From the NCBI GenBank assembly GCA_902461815.1, contig CABPZE010000006.1, positions 34,715 through 98,714 of the forward strand: DNA of 64,000 bases, written 5' to 3'. This DNA comes from CAG-390 sp003523225 (GTDB lineage Bacteria > Bacillota > Clostridia > Oscillospirales > CAG-272). Of this stretch, positions 8,428 through 16,515 are shown piece after piece. Positions within the stretch are counted from its first letter, which is position 1; each line of letters opens with the position of its first letter. The position numbers and the translations under genes were made by a program. The notes below the pieces were generated by a model, which saw only the letters and a list, made by a program, of their open reading frames with translations, was not told where the DNA came from and searched no databases.

Positions 8428-9029
8428 TACTTATCATTACCGAGTCGCTGGATACCAGAATGAATTTCCGGAGATATCTGCGGAAGAACGGAATATTGTG
8501 CCAGGCGCCTCCGCCTGCGGATTTTGAGGCATCGGTGGCGTCCGGCAGATATTCCGCAGTGCTGTTTTTTGCCCCGTTTTTTTCTGCCCTTTGCGCAATG
8601 ACATCGAGCAGAACAGTGCGTGTGGCAGTCGGCGAGGGCGTGTCGACGTACTCAGCGCAGATGTACTCCTTTGATGACCCGTATTCGCCGGAGCTTTTGA
8701 GCTTTCTTTTTGATATTGAGGGTGTGATGCTTCCGCTTCACGCAGGACCGATAGTGCGGCGCGGCGGAAGGCTGTTTTACACCGGTTTTGAATTGAAGCT
8801 CTCTCCTTCCGAGCGCTCTGCCGTCGAATATCTGCTTTTGCGCGGTGAAGCGTCGGGAGAGGAGCTTGCCGGGGTCTGTGTTGACGATCCTTATCCCGCA
8901 GACGCGGAACGTCAGAAGCGGTATGCCGCCGCAGTGGTCTCACGTATCAACAGCAAAGCGGTCGATGTCGGCGGAAGAAAGATCATTGTGTTTGGCGGAG
9001 GCTGTTACAGGCTTGTATCCGCAGATTGA
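8424..9029 (+). CDS. Degenerate response-regulator-like protein with winged-helix domain
   Basis: A 201-residue protein translated from an ATG overlapping the radC stop by 4 bases. Residues 1-105 look like a receiver-type alpha/beta domain, but the strand that should carry the phosphorylated Asp reads AVLFFAPFF (about 45-53), so the acceptor is missing. Residues 108-200 fit an OmpR/PhoB-type winged helix (RRGGRLFYTGFELKLSPSE, then SRINSKAVDVGGRKI). It would be a phosphorylation-independent DNA-binding regulator. No partner kinase is nearby. The assignment rests on pattern only; I do not recognise a named family. Confidence 0.55.
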   Translation: MILIITESLDTRMNFRRYLRKNGILCQAPPPADFEASVASGRYSAVLFFAPFFSALCAMTSSRTVRVAVGEGVSTYSAQMYSFDDPYSPELLSFLFDIEGVMLPLHAGPIVRRGGRLFYTGFELKLSPSERSAVEYLLLRGEASGEELAGVCVDDPYPADAERQKRYAAAVVSRINSKAVDVGGRKIIVFGGGCYRLVSAD

Positions 9030-9074
9030 AATATCTTTTTTGCCTCCTCTGCGCGTAAAAAGCTGAAAAAGGGA

Positions 9075-9103
9075 TTGACAAAACGGAATTTTCATTATAA
9101 AAT
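9075..9103 (+). promoter_or_regulatory. Sigma-A promoter of the serS T-box transcript
   Basis: Consensus TTGACA at 9075-9080, 17-base spacer, TAAAAT at 9098-9103. Transcription would begin near 9110, giving a leader of about 255 bases before serS. Confidence 0.8.
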
Positions 9104-9109
9104 ATATAT

Positions 9110-9316
9110 TTGTAAAGGCATTGACGGAAAAAAGCCCCATGAGCCGGAAAGAGACGCAGAACCGCGGCTGAAAGTTTTGCGGCGGCAGACGGGGTGCTGT
9201 CCACTCCCGAGCCGCCCGCGATGAGCGGAGCCGCACGCCTGCGTTAAAGGCTTAGAGTTAAAAGCAAGGTGGCACCGTGAATTTTCACCCTTGGCAGTAT
9301 GCCGGGGGTGTTTTTT
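9110..9316 (+). ncRNA. T-box riboswitch leader of serS
   Basis: The leader holds the conserved T-box motif AAGCAAGGTGGCACCGTG at 9262-9279 (core TGGcACCG), preceded by a large GC-rich stem region. It is followed by an intrinsic terminator: arms 9286-9296 and 9300-9310, 11 bp with two G-U pairs, and six T residues at 9311-9316. In T-boxes, uncharged tRNA pairs with the bulge of the antiterminator and prevents termination, so serS would be induced when tRNA-Ser is uncharged. The gene downstream is seryl-tRNA synthetase, as expected. I could not fix the specifier codon with confidence by eye. Confidence 0.88.
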
Positions 9317-9365
9317 CTTTCAGAGGCTGCCTGTAACATAAAAATTATTATCCGGAGGAATAAAA

Positions 9366-10655
9366 ATGCTTGACATCAGATTTGTACGGGAAAATCCCGA
9401 CATTGTAAAGCAGAATCTTAAAAACAAATACCAGGAGCAAAAGCTGCCGCTTGTCGACGAGGTCATCGCCCTTGACGCTGAGAATCGCCGCACCATTCAG
9501 GAAGCAAACGATCTGCGAGCCGAAAAGAACCGCTGCTCCAAGCAGATAGGTGTGCTTATGGCTCACGGTCAGCGCGCAGAGGCTGAGGAGATGAAGAAAA
9601 AGGTCGCCGAGAGCGCCGCGCGCCTTGCGGAGCTTGAAAAGCTGGAGCCTGTTCTTGAGGAAAAGATCAGAAAGATAATGATGGTCATCCCCAACATCAT
9701 TGACAAGAGCGTGCCGATAGGTCCTGACGACTCCTGCAATGTTGAGGTCGAGCGTTTCGGAGAGCCGCGCGTACCCGATTTTGACATTCCTTATCACACT
9801 GAGATCATGGAAAGACTCGGCGGAATTGATATGGACGCCGCAGGTCGTGTGTCCGGAAACGGATTTTACTATCTCATGGGTGATGTGGCGCGTCTGCATT
9901 CCGCAGTTCTTGCCTATGCGCGCGATTTTATGATTAACCGTGGCTTTACCTACTGCATCCCGCCCTTTATGATCCACGGAAATGTCGTCGAGGGTGTTAT
10001 GAGCCAGAACGATATGGATGCCATGATGTACAAGATAGAGGGAGAGGATCTTTACCTCATCGGTACTTCGGAGCATTCGATGATAGGCAAGTTCATCGAC
10101 CAGATAATTCCGGAGGCGAGCCTGCCGCAGACGCTTACAAGCTATTCTCCCTGCTTCCGCAAGGAAAAGGGCGCGCACGGTATAGAGGAGCGCGGAGTTT
10201 ACCGCATTCACCAGTTTGAAAAGCAGGAGATGATTGTGGTCTGCCGTCCCGAGGAAAGCATGGAGTGGTACGAAAAAATGTGGCGCTACTCTGTTGAGCT
10301 TTTCCGCTCGATGGATATACCGGTGCGTCAGCTTGAATGCTGCTCCGGAGATCTTGCCGACCTCAAGGTCAAGTCCTGCGATATCGAGGCATGGTCGCCG
10401 CGTCAGAAGAAATATTTTGAGGTCTGCTCCTGCTCAAACCTCGGTGACGCACAAGCTCGCCGGCTGAGAATGCGTGTAAAGGGCGCGGACGGCAAGATAT
10501 ATCTTCCGCACACGCTGAACAATACCGTCGTCGCTCCGCCGCGTATGCTTATTGCCTTCCTTGAGAATCATCTTGAGGCGGACGGAAGCGTGACTATCCC
10601 CGAGGTGCTTCGTCCCTACATGGGCGGCACTGAAAGACTTGTCCCCAAGGCATAA
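9366..10655 (+). CDS. serS: Seryl-tRNA synthetase
   Basis: A 429-residue class II aminoacyl-tRNA synthetase. It charges tRNA-Ser (and tRNA-Sec where present) with serine in the cytoplasm. The N-terminal long antiparallel coiled coil that grips the tRNA variable arm spans about residues 25-105. Class II motif 2 is seen in FRKEKGAHGIEERGVYRIHQ and motif 3 in the stretch ending PPRMLIAFLENH. The TSEHS serine-binding loop is present. GGAGG sits 8 bases before the ATG. Expression is predicted to be controlled by the T-box leader at 9110-9316. A terminator follows at 10664-10696. Confidence 0.97.
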   Translation: MLDIRFVRENPDIVKQNLKNKYQEQKLPLVDEVIALDAENRRTIQEANDLRAEKNRCSKQIGVLMAHGQRAEAEEMKKKVAESAARLAELEKLEPVLEEKIRKIMMVIPNIIDKSVPIGPDDSCNVEVERFGEPRVPDFDIPYHTEIMERLGGIDMDAAGRVSGNGFYYLMGDVARLHSAVLAYARDFMINRGFTYCIPPFMIHGNVVEGVMSQNDMDAMMYKIEGEDLYLIGTSEHSMIGKFIDQIIPEASLPQTLTSYSPCFRKEKGAHGIEERGVYRIHQFEKQEMIVVCRPEESMEWYEKMWRYSVELFRSMDIPVRQLECCSGDLADLKVKSCDIEAWSPRQKKYFEVCSCSNLGDAQARRLRMRVKGADGKIYLPHTLNNTVVAPPRMLIAFLENHLEADGSVTIPEVLRPYMGGTERLVPKA

Positions 10656-10663
10656 ATAAACGA

Positions 10664-10696
10664 AGGACTGCCGCACTTCGCGGCAGTCCTGTTTTA
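10664..10696. terminator. Bidirectional terminator between serS and the convergent lipoprotein gene
   Basis: An 11-bp perfect stem (10664-10674 with 10680-10690; arm AGGACTGCCGC) with a 5-base loop, followed by GTTTTA on the plus strand and a T-rich stretch on the minus strand. It lies between the two converging genes serS and the gene ending at 10714. Confidence 0.8.
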
Positions 10697-10713
10697 TGTG
10701 TAAGTGTTATTGG

Positions 10714-12411
10714 TCATCCGAACGGCAGCTCAAGAATGTCCGTTTTCCCTGAGGCACACCAAATATGTCTTGTTACGCCGGAGGTGTTGAATATCTCCTC
10801 GGCGTAATGAAGCTTGCCGGAGTCTACCGACTCGCGCCATGTTTCGTACTTGTTCGTCCACAGCATCACCGATGCGCCGCACGAACGGTAGAAGTTCGGT
10901 GTTCCTCCATTGTTCCAGCCGTGATGCCCTATCTGTACCGCGTCGCACTTTACCGCCCCCGCACCCAGCTCGCGCAATATCTGATTTGAGGCTTCATCCG
11001 CCATGTCGCCTGTAAAGAGTACAGTCTGACCGCTGTATTTCATGCGGAAAACGGTTGAGGTCTGATTCAGGAGCTTCATTACGCCGGGATATAGATCCTC
11101 GTGCGTGTAGATATATTCAAATTCAACTCCGGAGAAGGTAAACCTCTGACCCGCGTGAACGGTTATCACCTCCGGCTGTTTTGCCAGTCGGGATACGGCG
11201 TTGTCAAAATAGATCACCCATGAGGTGGCGTCGTCCTGCGCCAGTTTCATCTGATACGAGGAGGGGAAATTGCGCAGTATTCTTCCGATATTCAGCTCCG
11301 AGCCGAAACGGGAGGCCATCTCGCAGAACATGAGAATATGGTCGGAGTGGACGTGGGTGAATATCCATGCAGATATGCGCACATCTTTGAGTGAGGACAC
11401 TCCTGCAATACCGATAAGCTCAGATGCAAACGCGTCGGTCTGCGCGCGCTTTTCCGATTCGGTTCCGGAGCAGTCTCCGTCTATTACGATGATACTTCCG
11501 TCGGGCAGGCGGATGTAATATATCCGGTCACAACAGTTTCCGGCAATGACCTGAAGGGGCAGGCTTCCTGCCGTACCGTAATCGGCGGAATATTCCTGAT
11601 ACGGTTCTGCCGAAATGCGCAGCTTGGACTGCATGGCGGTAAGCGAGACGAACAGGCGCACACGGCTTTCGCTGTCACGGAAGCAGGCGAAGCGTGAGCC
11701 TGATATCTCATTCGTGTAAAGAGAATTCCACCCGCGCGCGTAAAGCAGGGAAATATATGCGTCGTATTCCTCGGCGCTCACCGAGGCGGCAGTAAAGATA
11801 AAGCTGTCGTAGCCTGTATCGGTCACACTATGCTTTTTTCCGCCCTCAAAGGAAGGAACACCGCGCGGCATATCGCTGACTGCACCGCATTTGTTGAGCA
11901 GTCCTGAGCTTATCTTGCCGTCGGACGTGTCCTTTACGATGGAGGAAAAGCTGCGTATCGCCGCGGCAGTAGCGTCGTTAAGCCATCCGGCGACGACTAT
12001 TTTGTGTCCCTCTGATTTTATTGCATATTCCGCATAGTCGGTTGCAGAAAGCACAGTTTCGGTGGCGCTTCGGTTTGTCCTGCCTATTAGTATTTCGTAT
12101 GTATCTGGGTCTCCGCCGTCCGCACCGGAAAGCAGGTCGCTTTCAAGCGGGATGTCGCATCCTGTTGCCGCGCTCAGCCGGTCTCTGAGGGAGGATGCAA
12201 GCCTTCTTTCGTCGCTTCCTGCGTCCTCGGAATAGATGACGGAATAAAGCGAAAGGTCTATTGTTTCAGCGCCCGCGTCGGAGCTGACCTCGTCGGTGAC
12301 GGGGGGAGCAGGCGGAGGTGTGTCGTTACCGCAGCCGTAAAGCCCTGCAAGTGCTAGGATCAGAATGCACAGTGCGATCAGCGCAGGAAGCAGTTTTTTA
12401 TTTCCTCTCAT
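10714..12411 (-). CDS. Lipoprotein with ComEC-like metallo-beta-lactamase domain
   Basis: A 565-residue exported lipoprotein: basic start, hydrophobic segment and lipobox LYGC with Cys27. After a Pro/Thr/Asp linker comes a region (about 50-270) I cannot assign. The C-terminal half is a metallo-beta-lactamase fold of the ComEC/Rec2 type, with THVHSDH metal ligands, FTGDMADEA and IGHHGWNNGG. Stand-alone secreted homologues are usually annotated as MBL-fold hydrolases; nuclease or phosphodiesterase activity is possible. Its ATG overlaps the stop of the SPFH gene by 3 bases, so the pair is one operon. Confidence 0.82.
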   Translation of the reverse strand: MRGNKKLLPALIALCILILALAGLYGCGNDTPPPAPPVTDEVSSDAGAETIDLSLYSVIYSEDAGSDERRLASSLRDRLSAATGCDIPLESDLLSGADGGDPDTYEILIGRTNRSATETVLSATDYAEYAIKSEGHKIVVAGWLNDATAAAIRSFSSIVKDTSDGKISSGLLNKCGAVSDMPRGVPSFEGGKKHSVTDTGYDSFIFTAASVSAEEYDAYISLLYARGWNSLYTNEISGSRFACFRDSESRVRLFVSLTAMQSKLRISAEPYQEYSADYGTAGSLPLQVIAGNCCDRIYYIRLPDGSIIVIDGDCSGTESEKRAQTDAFASELIGIAGVSSLKDVRISAWIFTHVHSDHILMFCEMASRFGSELNIGRILRNFPSSYQMKLAQDDATSWVIYFDNAVSRLAKQPEVITVHAGQRFTFSGVEFEYIYTHEDLYPGVMKLLNQTSTVFRMKYSGQTVLFTGDMADEASNQILRELGAGAVKCDAVQIGHHGWNNGGTPNFYRSCGASVMLWTNKYETWRESVDSGKLHYAEEIFNTSGVTRHIWCASGKTDILELPFG

Positions 12412-13511
12412 TTGTCTTTACCTCTAAGTATTTCCGTGAGCTGACCCAGCAGATCGCCCCCGGTAACATTGATATTGCCGACATTGCGGCATATTTTTTC
12501 GACATATTCAAGCTCCTTGAGCTTGTAAAGGGTCGCGTTTTCGTCCATCAGCTTGGCGGTGTTGAGCAAAGAGCGGGTGGAGGCGACCTCCTCGCGGCGG
12601 GTGATAACATTAGCCTGCGCCTGTTTTTCGGCGGCAAGCACCGAGTTCATGATGTCGCGTATCTCTCCGGGGAGGATAATGTCCTTTACGCTTGCGTCGG
12701 TGATCTCAAGGTAAAGTCCCTTGGCTTTTTCCGTCAGCTCACGAAGCACAAAGCTGCCAAGCTCATTTTTGTTTTCAAGTATCTCGTCAATGGTATGTGT
12801 GCCGACGTATTCACGGAGTGCAAGCTGGGCGGCGGTATAAAGCTGAGCTTCAAAATTGTCTATCTCGGTGTATATACGGATAAAATCGGTTATGCGGTAG
12901 CTGCACACAAAGTTGATCCTGAGTGTGACCTTATCGCGGCTGAGTATTTCCTGCCCCGGTATTTCGCGCTGGCGGAGTCTGGTGTCAACAATGTTGAAGG
13001 ACACGTCGGTGTCGGTCTTCCAGAAGCGGTATCTTCCGGCGTCAAGGAGTGAGTGGAGTTTGTTGTTGTAGAAGAGCAGAGCCTTCTGATATTCCCCAAC
13101 ATTTATTTCGGTATAATAGTACGAGCCTATCGAATCAAAAATATATTCGGGTATATCCGGGGATATTTCGGGAGTGGAGATGTCCACGGTTCTGAATTCA
13201 TGCTTTCCCGCGTCATTGAAAAAGGCATGATTCCCGGCGGTAAGCACTTCACGGAAATTGCCGTCAACAAAGTGAAGCACCAGCGTGCGGTCGGCAACCT
13301 CGACGGGGGTCACGGCTTCGCTTCCGGCTGCCTTCATCAGCATATTCAGCGTCAGACCGCCGCAAGCGGATAGAATATCGCCGCTCACCGGAAGCACTTC
13401 GTACGTGCATCCGCCGAGTGTAAGGTAACTGCCGGGACCGACAATGCTTTTCAGCTTGCCTTTTACATATTTAAGCCCACGGCAGGATTCGGTAATTGTC
13501 TTCTTAAACAT
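12408..13511 (-). CDS. SPFH (band 7/slipin) domain protein
   Basis: A 367-residue protein. The start is set at 13511 because a GAGG site lies about 8 bases upstream and the reading frame further upstream is low-complexity GC-rich sequence. The central and C-terminal parts show the SPFH layout of slipins: VDTRLRQREIPGQEILSRDK, the beta-rich core and a helical tail (VLAAEKQAQANVITRREE) that drives oligomerisation. No obvious N-terminal membrane span is present, unusual for a slipin. SPFH proteins scaffold membrane microdomains and proteases. Translational coupling with the MBL lipoprotein suggests a joint envelope function (inference). Confidence 0.8.
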   Translation of the reverse strand: MFKKTITESCRGLKYVKGKLKSIVGPGSYLTLGGCTYEVLPVSGDILSACGGLTLNMLMKAAGSEAVTPVEVADRTLVLHFVDGNFREVLTAGNHAFFNDAGKHEFRTVDISTPEISPDIPEYIFDSIGSYYYTEINVGEYQKALLFYNNKLHSLLDAGRYRFWKTDTDVSFNIVDTRLRQREIPGQEILSRDKVTLRINFVCSYRITDFIRIYTEIDNFEAQLYTAAQLALREYVGTHTIDEILENKNELGSFVLRELTEKAKGLYLEITDASVKDIILPGEIRDIMNSVLAAEKQAQANVITRREEVASTRSLLNTAKLMDENATLYKLKELEYVEKICRNVGNINVTGGDLLGQLTEILRGKDK

Positions 13512-14038
13512 GATAAAACCTCGCTTTTTGTAGTTTTCGGAGTCGGGCGGCTGCCCGTGAGCGGAACGCGGCGCACCGGTTGAGCACGTAGCCGCGTTTA
13601 GCGGAGGGCGGGACAGATAAGTCACGCACTTGGCTTGGGCGGCGGCGCGCGGTATCTCCGACGCGGCAGGGCGTTCGGCTCACCGCCATACCTCCTTGGG
13701 GGAGGCAGAGGGCAGGGAAGCCGCCTCTCTCCTTTGTTTGCTTTGGAATTCCGGAGAATTCCACATAAAAACACTTTTCGGGTGTTTGAGCGGATTCGAA
13801 CCGCAGAAAATGCCCGCCGCGGAAATTCCGCCGCGAACAATTCCTTTGCCAGGCTTTCCCCCGGTGCTTTGGAACGCGCTTTGGAAGTCCTGGCGCGCCG
13901 CAGCGCCCCGCTTTCACGGAAGACGCACGCAAAAAGCAACGGGTAAGCTTCAAAATCAAGTATAACGCATATATATGAACGTGGTGTGAACATCCGACTC
14001 TTGGTTGAGTGGGTGTCTGATGTCTCATATGTTCGCCT
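13512..14038. other. GC-rich gap of about 530 bp without a convincing gene
   Basis: Several open frames exist on both strands but none has a ribosome site, a recognisable domain or balanced composition (all are rich in Arg, Pro and Ala). The stretch contains a palindromic hairpin (13745-13751 with 13756-13762, GGAATTC arms), a purine/pyrimidine-rich segment (13686-13732) reminiscent of dispersed intergenic repeats in gut Clostridia, and a T-arm-like string. A second hairpin (about 13991-14024) lies near the left part of the SPFH promoter zone. It may be a decayed repeat plus the SPFH leader. Confidence 0.4.
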
Positions 14039-14076
14039 AAAAAACGCGGGCTGCCATTAAAGATAAGGCAGTCCGC
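14039..14076 (-). terminator. Rho-independent terminator after the GNAT-like gene
   Basis: Read on the minus strand: a 10-bp stem (14076-14067 with 14055-14046; one G-T pair) followed by GTTTTTT. It lies 35 bases downstream of the gene ending at 14111 and closes the long minus-strand block from rnhA onward. Confidence 0.8.
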
Positions 14077-14110
14077 ATTACTGTGACATATTAAGCTGTG
14101 ATAAAGTCCC

Positions 14111-14515
14111 TCAGGCGTTCCCGTTGGTTTCGTGATGCTGACAGGGGTGGTCAAAAAAGCCCTTGAGGTTTACTGTCAGCTTTCCGTTTTCATCCTCGCG
14201 GAAGCCTATTGCACCAACAAGCACGCGGTCACGCACCGGGGCTTCGTAGCAGGCGGTTTCCGCTCCGCAAAGCTCCATAAAATTCAGCGCGGCGCGCCCC
14301 ATGACGAACATCGGCTGAAAGTCCTCATGCCCCGGCAAGGAATCAAGCGTCAGCATATGTCCGCCATCACCGTCAAGCCGGAACTGACACATTCCGACAA
14401 ATTCGCCCTCCGCGTCCGCACGGTATGCCAGAGCGTCGGGAAGATATTCCGCGCCAACCCGCGCGGCAAGCGCTTCCTGCTCGGTTTTGGTCTGGATAGG
14501 TATTACCTCAAACAT
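14111..14515 (-). CDS. GNAT-like acetyltransferase-fold protein
   Basis: A 134-residue cytoplasmic protein. The order of elements fits a small GNAT fold: ALAYRADAEGEFVGMCQFRL for beta strands 2-3, a central LTLDSLPG strand and a helix MGRAALNFMELCG, then the C-terminal VLVGAIGFREDENG strand typical of the GNAT end. The signature Q/RxxGxG/A loop is not clear, so catalytic competence is uncertain. The C-terminal GFFDHPCQHH tail is Cys/His-rich. AAGGAG lies 9 bases before the ATG. It is the last gene of the minus-strand block, 18 bases after rluB. Confidence 0.5.
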   Translation of the reverse strand: MFEVIPIQTKTEQEALAARVGAEYLPDALAYRADAEGEFVGMCQFRLDGDGGHMLTLDSLPGHEDFQPMFVMGRAALNFMELCGAETACYEAPVRDRVLVGAIGFREDENGKLTVNLKGFFDHPCQHHETNGNA

Positions 14516-14533
14516 TTTTCTGACTCCTTTTTA

Positions 14534-15262
14534 TCACTTTGCCGTCCGCCGCAGCTCCTCGACCTCGTGGGCGTCAAGATACCGCCACTGACCGCATTTA
14601 AGCCCGTGAAGCGTCAGATTTCCTATCGCTGTGCGTTTAAGCCGCACTACATCAATACGCGCGATGTCGCACATTTTTCTTATCTGACGGTTTCTGCCCT
14701 CCATCAGGGTCATTTCAAGCGTTGCTCCGTCGGGATAAAGCTCAAGCACCGACACCTTTACAGGGCGTATTTTCTTTCCGTCTATTGTAAGCGGTGAGGA
14801 AAGCAACTCAAGCACATCTTCCGTTATCTCGCCCCGAACGCGCACATGATAGATCTTCGGCACATGATTGCGCGGATGCGTCATGAGATTTGTAAATTCA
14901 CCGTCGTCGGTCAGCAACAGCAGCCCCTCCGATGCCATGTCAAGCCGCCCAACAGGGTATACCCGGCTTCCGGCTTCGGAAACAAGCTCTGTCACCTGGC
15001 GTCTGCCCTTTTCGTCGTTCATGGTACAAACGTATCCGCGCGGCTTGTAAAGCGCAATGTATTTGCGCTCGCGCCCTGCATTTGAACCGCCTATGCGCTG
15101 TCCTTTCCATGCCACAACATCAGCGGCGGGGTCAATTTTATCTCCGAGCTTTACCGGTCTGCCGTTTACCGTAACGTTGCCGGCTTCGATTTCAGCTTCC
15201 GCTGCCCTGCGTGATAGAACTCCGCAGTCTGAAAAATATTTCTGAATTCTGATTTTTTCCAT
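14534..15262 (-). CDS. rluB: 23S/16S rRNA pseudouridine synthase, RluB/RsuA family
   Basis: A 242-residue RNA-modifying enzyme. Residues 1-60 form the S4 RNA-binding domain (IRIQKYFSDCGVLSRRAAE). The catalytic domain carries VYPVGRLDMASEGLL with the nucleophilic Asp108. It isomerises a uridine in ribosomal RNA; the B. subtilis neighbour of scpAB is RluB, which modifies 23S rRNA, and the same gene order here supports that choice, but RsuA cannot be excluded by eye. It lies 19 bases after the dacF stop. Confidence 0.85.
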   Translation of the reverse strand: MEKIRIQKYFSDCGVLSRRAAEAEIEAGNVTVNGRPVKLGDKIDPAADVVAWKGQRIGGSNAGRERKYIALYKPRGYVCTMNDEKGRRQVTELVSEAGSRVYPVGRLDMASEGLLLLTDDGEFTNLMTHPRNHVPKIYHVRVRGEITEDVLELLSSPLTIDGKKIRPVKVSVLELYPDGATLEMTLMEGRNRQIRKMCDIARIDVVRLKRTAIGNLTLHGLKCGQWRYLDAHEVEELRRTAK

Positions 15263-15281
15263 GATGGCGATTCTTTTTGAT

Positions 15282-16448
15282 TTATATTTTCAGTCCGAAA
15301 AGCGATAAAAACCACCGCCAAAGACTGAATTTTTCTGATTTTTTTGATTTTGCCGCGTTGAACTCGGCGCATATGTCGGCGGACGCGATCTCCTTGCCGT
15401 CGCATTCCCATACGACTCTGCCGAGTGTGTCCCCACGCTGTACCGGAGCTTCGGCAATTCGTGACAGCTCGGTCGATACCGTGATCTCGCCGCGCTCGCG
15501 GGGAAGAGTGACGCGGACATCGCACGGGTTTGAGGCGAGCACGGTGTTCTGCTCGCCGCCCGAAACGGATATGGCATATTCAAGCTCACCCGCGTCTGCA
15601 AGGCACAGGCTTTCATAGCTGTCGAAGCCGTAATCGAGCATATGCTCGTGGTCGCTCCAGTCGTCCGGAGCTGAAAGTGTGACGGCAACAAGACGAAGAC
15701 CGTCACGCTCTGCTGCCGACACAAGGCACCTGCCGCTTTTTTTGGTAAATCCGGTCTTGCCTCCGATAGCTCCGGGATAAGAGCGCAAAAGGCGGTTGTG
15801 ATTGATAAGCAGCCGCGCGCCCGGTGTGTCACCAAGCGGCATTGAGGTGCGGTATGTTCCGGCTATACGACGAAAATCCGGATCTTTCAGTGCCTCCGCA
15901 GTGATAACGGCGAGGTCGCACGCCGTTGTGTAGTGCTCGGGATCGTCAAGCCCGTGCGGGTTGACAAAGTGGGTGTCATGAAGCCCCATTGACTCGGCGC
16001 GCCGATTCATAAGCTGCGCAAACTCCCCGACCGAACCGGCAACAGCTATGGCAATTGCCGTGGCGGCGTCGTTTGCGGACTCAAGCATAAGCGCAAAAAG
16101 CAGGGCTTCCAGTGTTTGCTTTTCGCCCTCGCAGAGGTATACCGATGAGCCTTCCACTCCCACCGCGGCGGCAGGGACCGAAACGACTGTGTCAAGCGGA
16201 AGGTTTTCAAGTGCCACAAGCGCAGTCATTATCTTGGTGGTGCTTGCCATCGGCAGCCGCTCGTGAGCGTTCTTTTCCCATAGAACCCCGGCTCCCCCTG
16301 CATCATAAAGCACCGCGCTTTTTGCAGAGACCGAAAGCGCGGATTTTGCATCAGATCCCGGTACGGCATAAATGGGTTTCACAGCCCACATTATCGCCAG
16401 AAGCAGGCAAGCCGCACGGAAAAGAAAATAGGTAATTTTGTTTTTCAT
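15282..16448 (-). CDS. dacF: D-alanyl-D-alanine carboxypeptidase (second S11 enzyme)
   Basis: A 388-residue exported serine peptidase. The signal peptide covers about residues 5-29. Active-site motifs are STTK (Ser69, Lys72), SAN (Ser124, Asn126) and KTG (Lys231). A C-terminal beta domain and a membrane-associating end (SLWRWFLSLFGLKI) follow. It trims D-Ala from peptidoglycan. Position beside gerW and scpAB suggests the DacF/DacB paralogue tied to sporulation in Firmicutes (inference). Its Shine-Dalgarno GGAG forms one arm of a possible hairpin (16455-16496). Confidence 0.9.
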   Translation of the reverse strand: MKNKITYFLFRAACLLLAIMWAVKPIYAVPGSDAKSALSVSAKSAVLYDAGGAGVLWEKNAHERLPMASTTKIMTALVALENLPLDTVVSVPAAAVGVEGSSVYLCEGEKQTLEALLFALMLESANDAATAIAIAVAGSVGEFAQLMNRRAESMGLHDTHFVNPHGLDDPEHYTTACDLAVITAEALKDPDFRRIAGTYRTSMPLGDTPGARLLINHNRLLRSYPGAIGGKTGFTKKSGRCLVSAAERDGLRLVAVTLSAPDDWSDHEHMLDYGFDSYESLCLADAGELEYAISVSGGEQNTVLASNPCDVRVTLPRERGEITVSTELSRIAEAPVQRGDTLGRVVWECDGKEIASADICAEFNAAKSKKSEKFSLWRWFLSLFGLKI

Positions 16449-16454
16449 GACCGT

Positions 16455-16496
16455 CTCCGGATTAAAATAATCTACATAAATTATATTGATCCGGAG
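16455..16496 (-). promoter_or_regulatory. Possible Shine-Dalgarno-masking hairpin before dacF
   Basis: Read on the minus strand: CTCCGGAT (16496-16489) and ATCCGGAG (16462-16455) are an 8-bp perfect inverted repeat separated by 26 AT-rich bases. The second arm contains the GGAG ribosome site six bases before the dacF ATG. If paired, it would hide the site. The loop is also AT-rich and may hold promoter elements instead. Confidence 0.4.
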
Positions 16497-16515
16497 AACG
16501 CCTTATTCTTATTAT

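Noticed and set aside
13780..13805. tRNA T-arm-like string (GGTTCGAATCC on the minus strand)
   Set aside because: No matching acceptor stem, anticodon arm or CCA end is found around it; the T-stem also has a mismatch.
13504..14154. Several open frames across the GC-rich gap
   Set aside because: They are Arg/Pro/Ala-rich, overlap each other on both strands, have no ribosome site and no domain.
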